A stretch of 16,846 nt of DNA, taken from positions 1 to 16,846 of the forward strand of contig JAKBBE010000052.1 of NCBI GenBank assembly GCA_021826035.1, read 5' to 3'. Each line of letters starts with the position of its first letter. The stretch's first letter is position 1. The DNA is from Pseudomonadota bacterium (GTDB taxonomy: Bacteria > Pseudomonadota > Gammaproteobacteria > Steroidobacterales > Steroidobacteraceae). A program made the position numbers and the translations under genes. Positions 15,587 to 16,846 of this stretch are shown one piece after another. The notes beneath the pieces were generated by a model. The model did not search any database. It was not told where the DNA came from and saw only the letters and a program-made list of their open reading frames with translations.

Positions 15587-16432
15587 ATGGCAGCCCTCAT
15601 GCGAGCCTTACCCAAAGCCGCACCGGCCGCCGCGCTCGCCGCCCTGAGCCTGCTGTCGGGCTGCGCCACCACCAGTGGACGACATTCCACGGCGGCGGCG
15701 CTCGACGCCATTCTGGCCGGCCCGCGCCCCGCGGCGCAGCGCCGCTGGGACCGCGACCGCCATCCGGTGCAGACGCTGCTGTTCTTCGGGCTGCGACCCA
15801 CGAGTCGCGTCCTGCAGGTCTGGCCGCGCGCCGACGGCTACTACACGCGCATCATCGCCCCGTTGGTACGCCGCCGCGGCCGCTTCGATGCCGCGCTGAT
15901 CGATCCCGGCCAGAGCGCCTTTCTCGCCGCGCGCAATACCCGCTATCGCGAGCTGCTCGCATCCAACCCTCACTTGTACGACCGCGTCCGGGTCGTGACG
16001 TTCCCCGCCGGCGGCGGTGATGCCGTCCCCCCGGGCTCCGTCAATCTTGTGATCGCCTGCGGCGTGCTGCACCAATGGCTGGCGCGTGGGGAGGCCGGCG
16101 TTGCGCTGCACACGCTCTACCGTGCCCTGGCGCTCGGCGGAGTCCTCGGCGTCGTCGACAATCGTGCCGCTCCGGGCGCTCCGCGCGATCCGCACGCGCA
16201 CACCGGTTACGTACGTCAGTCCGAGGCGATCAAGCTCATCGAGGCGAGCGGCTTTCGACTGGTGGCCGCCTCCGAGGTGAACGCCAATCCGCGCGACCAC
16301 AAGGCCTATCCGGCGGGCGCCTGGACGCTGCCGCCGACCTACCGGTTGGGCAAGACCCACCGTGCCCGCTATGCGGCGATCGGGGAACCGGATCGCTTCA
16401 CGCTGAAATTCGTCAAAGTCCCGCGGCGCTGA
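15587..16432 (+). CDS. Lipoprotein-like class I methyltransferase-fold protein (COG4798 type)
   Basis: A 281-residue protein resembling the predicted methyltransferases of COG4798. The N-terminus is a lipoprotein signal: basic residues, a hydrophobic core and the lipobox LSGC (cysteine 26), so it is probably exported and lipid-anchored. The SAM-fold strand/loop is VLQVWPRADGYYT (75-87), followed by SVNLVIACGVLHQW (151-164). The family-specific end has HTGYV (205-209), NANPRD (242-247), GAWTLPP (254-260) and ESxR-like GEPDRFTLKFVK (266-277). Motif I lacks the usual GGG (RAD instead), so SAM binding is uncertain, and the substrate is unknown. Start: ATG at 15587 or the in-frame ATG at 15599 (lipobox cysteine then at 22); neither has a good Shine-Dalgarno sequence. 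An earlier TTG at 15566 lies in the terminator T-run and is rejected. The stop is 13 bp from the convergent helicase gene. Confidence 0.84.
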   Translation: MAALMRALPKAAPAAALAALSLLSGCATTSGRHSTAAALDAILAGPRPAAQRRWDRDRHPVQTLLFFGLRPTSRVLQVWPRADGYYTRIIAPLVRRRGRFDAALIDPGQSAFLAARNTRYRELLASNPHLYDRVRVVTFPAGGGDAVPPGSVNLVIACGVLHQWLARGEAGVALHTLYRALALGGVLGVVDNRAAPGAPRDPHAHTGYVRQSEAIKLIEASGFRLVAASEVNANPRDHKAYPAGAWTLPPTYRLGKTHRARYAAIGEPDRFTLKFVKVPRR

Positions 16433-16445
16433 GCGCGCCGGGCTG

Positions 16446-16846
16446 CTACCACATCTGGCGCAGGCGGGCGCCCACATCGAGTGCCGGGCCGAATCCCGCC
16501 GTGGCACCCTGCGCCGCCCCCTCGATGAGCGCCGCAGGCGTGTCACTGTCGAGGTGCGCCAGCACCCCGGCGCTGAGAAAGCGACTGCGCCCGCCGTACA
16601 CATGCGCATCGCCGTGGCGATGCTGGCCCGTCAGATAAAACTTCAGCGGCGCATACAGCAGCAGGTCGTTGCGGGCGCGGGTGAGCGCGACGTAGAAGAG
16701 CCGGCGCTCCTCCTCGAGTTGCTCGGTGCTCCCGGCCGCAAACTCCGAGGGGAAGCTACCGTCGACGACGTTGAGCAGGTAGACCGTGTCCCACTCCATG
16801 CCCTTGGCCGAATGCACGGTCGAGAGCACCAGGTAATCCTCATCGA
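16446..16846 (-). CDS. UvrD/Rep-family ATP-dependent DNA helicase, C-terminal part (5' end outside window)
   Basis: The last 133 or so codons of a superfamily-1 helicase; the reading frame stays open to the window edge, beginning DEDYLVLSTVHSAKG. Motif V is STVHSAKGMEWDTVYLL (from about 16823 downward) and motif VI is EERRLFYVALTRAR (about 16671-16715), with the arginine finger and nucleotide-contacting residues intact. Between them VVDGSFPSEFA is typical of UvrD-like enzymes. The C-terminal tail is short and lacks the long RNA-polymerase-binding end of true UvrD/PcrA, so this may be a UvrD-like paralogue. These helicases unwind DNA 3'-5' in repair or recombination. GTG at 16829 is internal and is not the start. 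Confidence 0.93.
   Translation of the reverse strand, partial: DEDYLVLSTVHSAKGMEWDTVYLLNVVDGSFPSEFAAGSTEQLEEERRLFYVALTRARNDLLLYAPLKFYLTGQHRHGDAHVYGGRSRFLSAGVLAHLDSDTPAALIEGAAQGATAGFGPALDVGARLRQMW

Overview
The window is a high-GC, tightly packed stretch of bacterial chromosome. The gene set points to a gammaproteobacterium: a full-length membrane PlsB acyltransferase of about 800 residues, GreB, a biosynthetic SpeA arginine decarboxylase and a SseA-type mercaptopyruvate sulfurtransferase. The genus cannot be told from the sequence. A bacterial homospermidine synthase is a less usual addition. I see no rRNA, tRNA, CRISPR array, insertion sequence or integrase.

Layout. (a) 1-2433, plus strand: purK, then a gene fusing an ExeA/GspA-type AAA ATPase to an FHA domain. 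(b) 2444-8512, minus strand, read right to left: a LysM/YkuD L,D-transpeptidase, a contractile phage-tail-sheath-like protein, a small alpha/beta hydrolase and plsB. (c) 8644-9460: a small minus-strand gene of unknown function with a clear intrinsic terminator, divergent from greB. (d) 9467-11674, minus strand: a glutathione S-transferase-like gene, then homospermidine synthase. (e) 11840-14787, plus strand: sseA, then speA. (f) 15107-16432, plus strand: a one-domain RRM RNA-binding protein behind a 319-bp leader, followed by a strong terminator and a lipoprotein-like COG4798-type methyltransferase. (g) 16446-16846, minus strand: the C-terminal end of a UvrD-family helicase that runs off the window.

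How the genes fit together. SpeA (arginine to agmatine) and homospermidine synthase (putrescine to homospermidine) belong to the same polyamine network, though the agmatine-to-putrescine step is not in this window. The L,D-transpeptidase, hydrolase and PlsB suggest an envelope and lipid theme for the minus-strand block.

The most unusual item is the tail-sheath homologue. It is a full-length sheath protein with both conserved ends, yet no tube, baseplate, spike, ATPase recycler, capsid or integrase gene is next to it. Other points worth a second look are the ExeA-FHA fusion, a hairpin/T-run leader squeezed against the homospermidine synthase start, an extended -10 motif only 8 nt from the L,D-transpeptidase start, and the small uncharacterised protein at 8644-8850.
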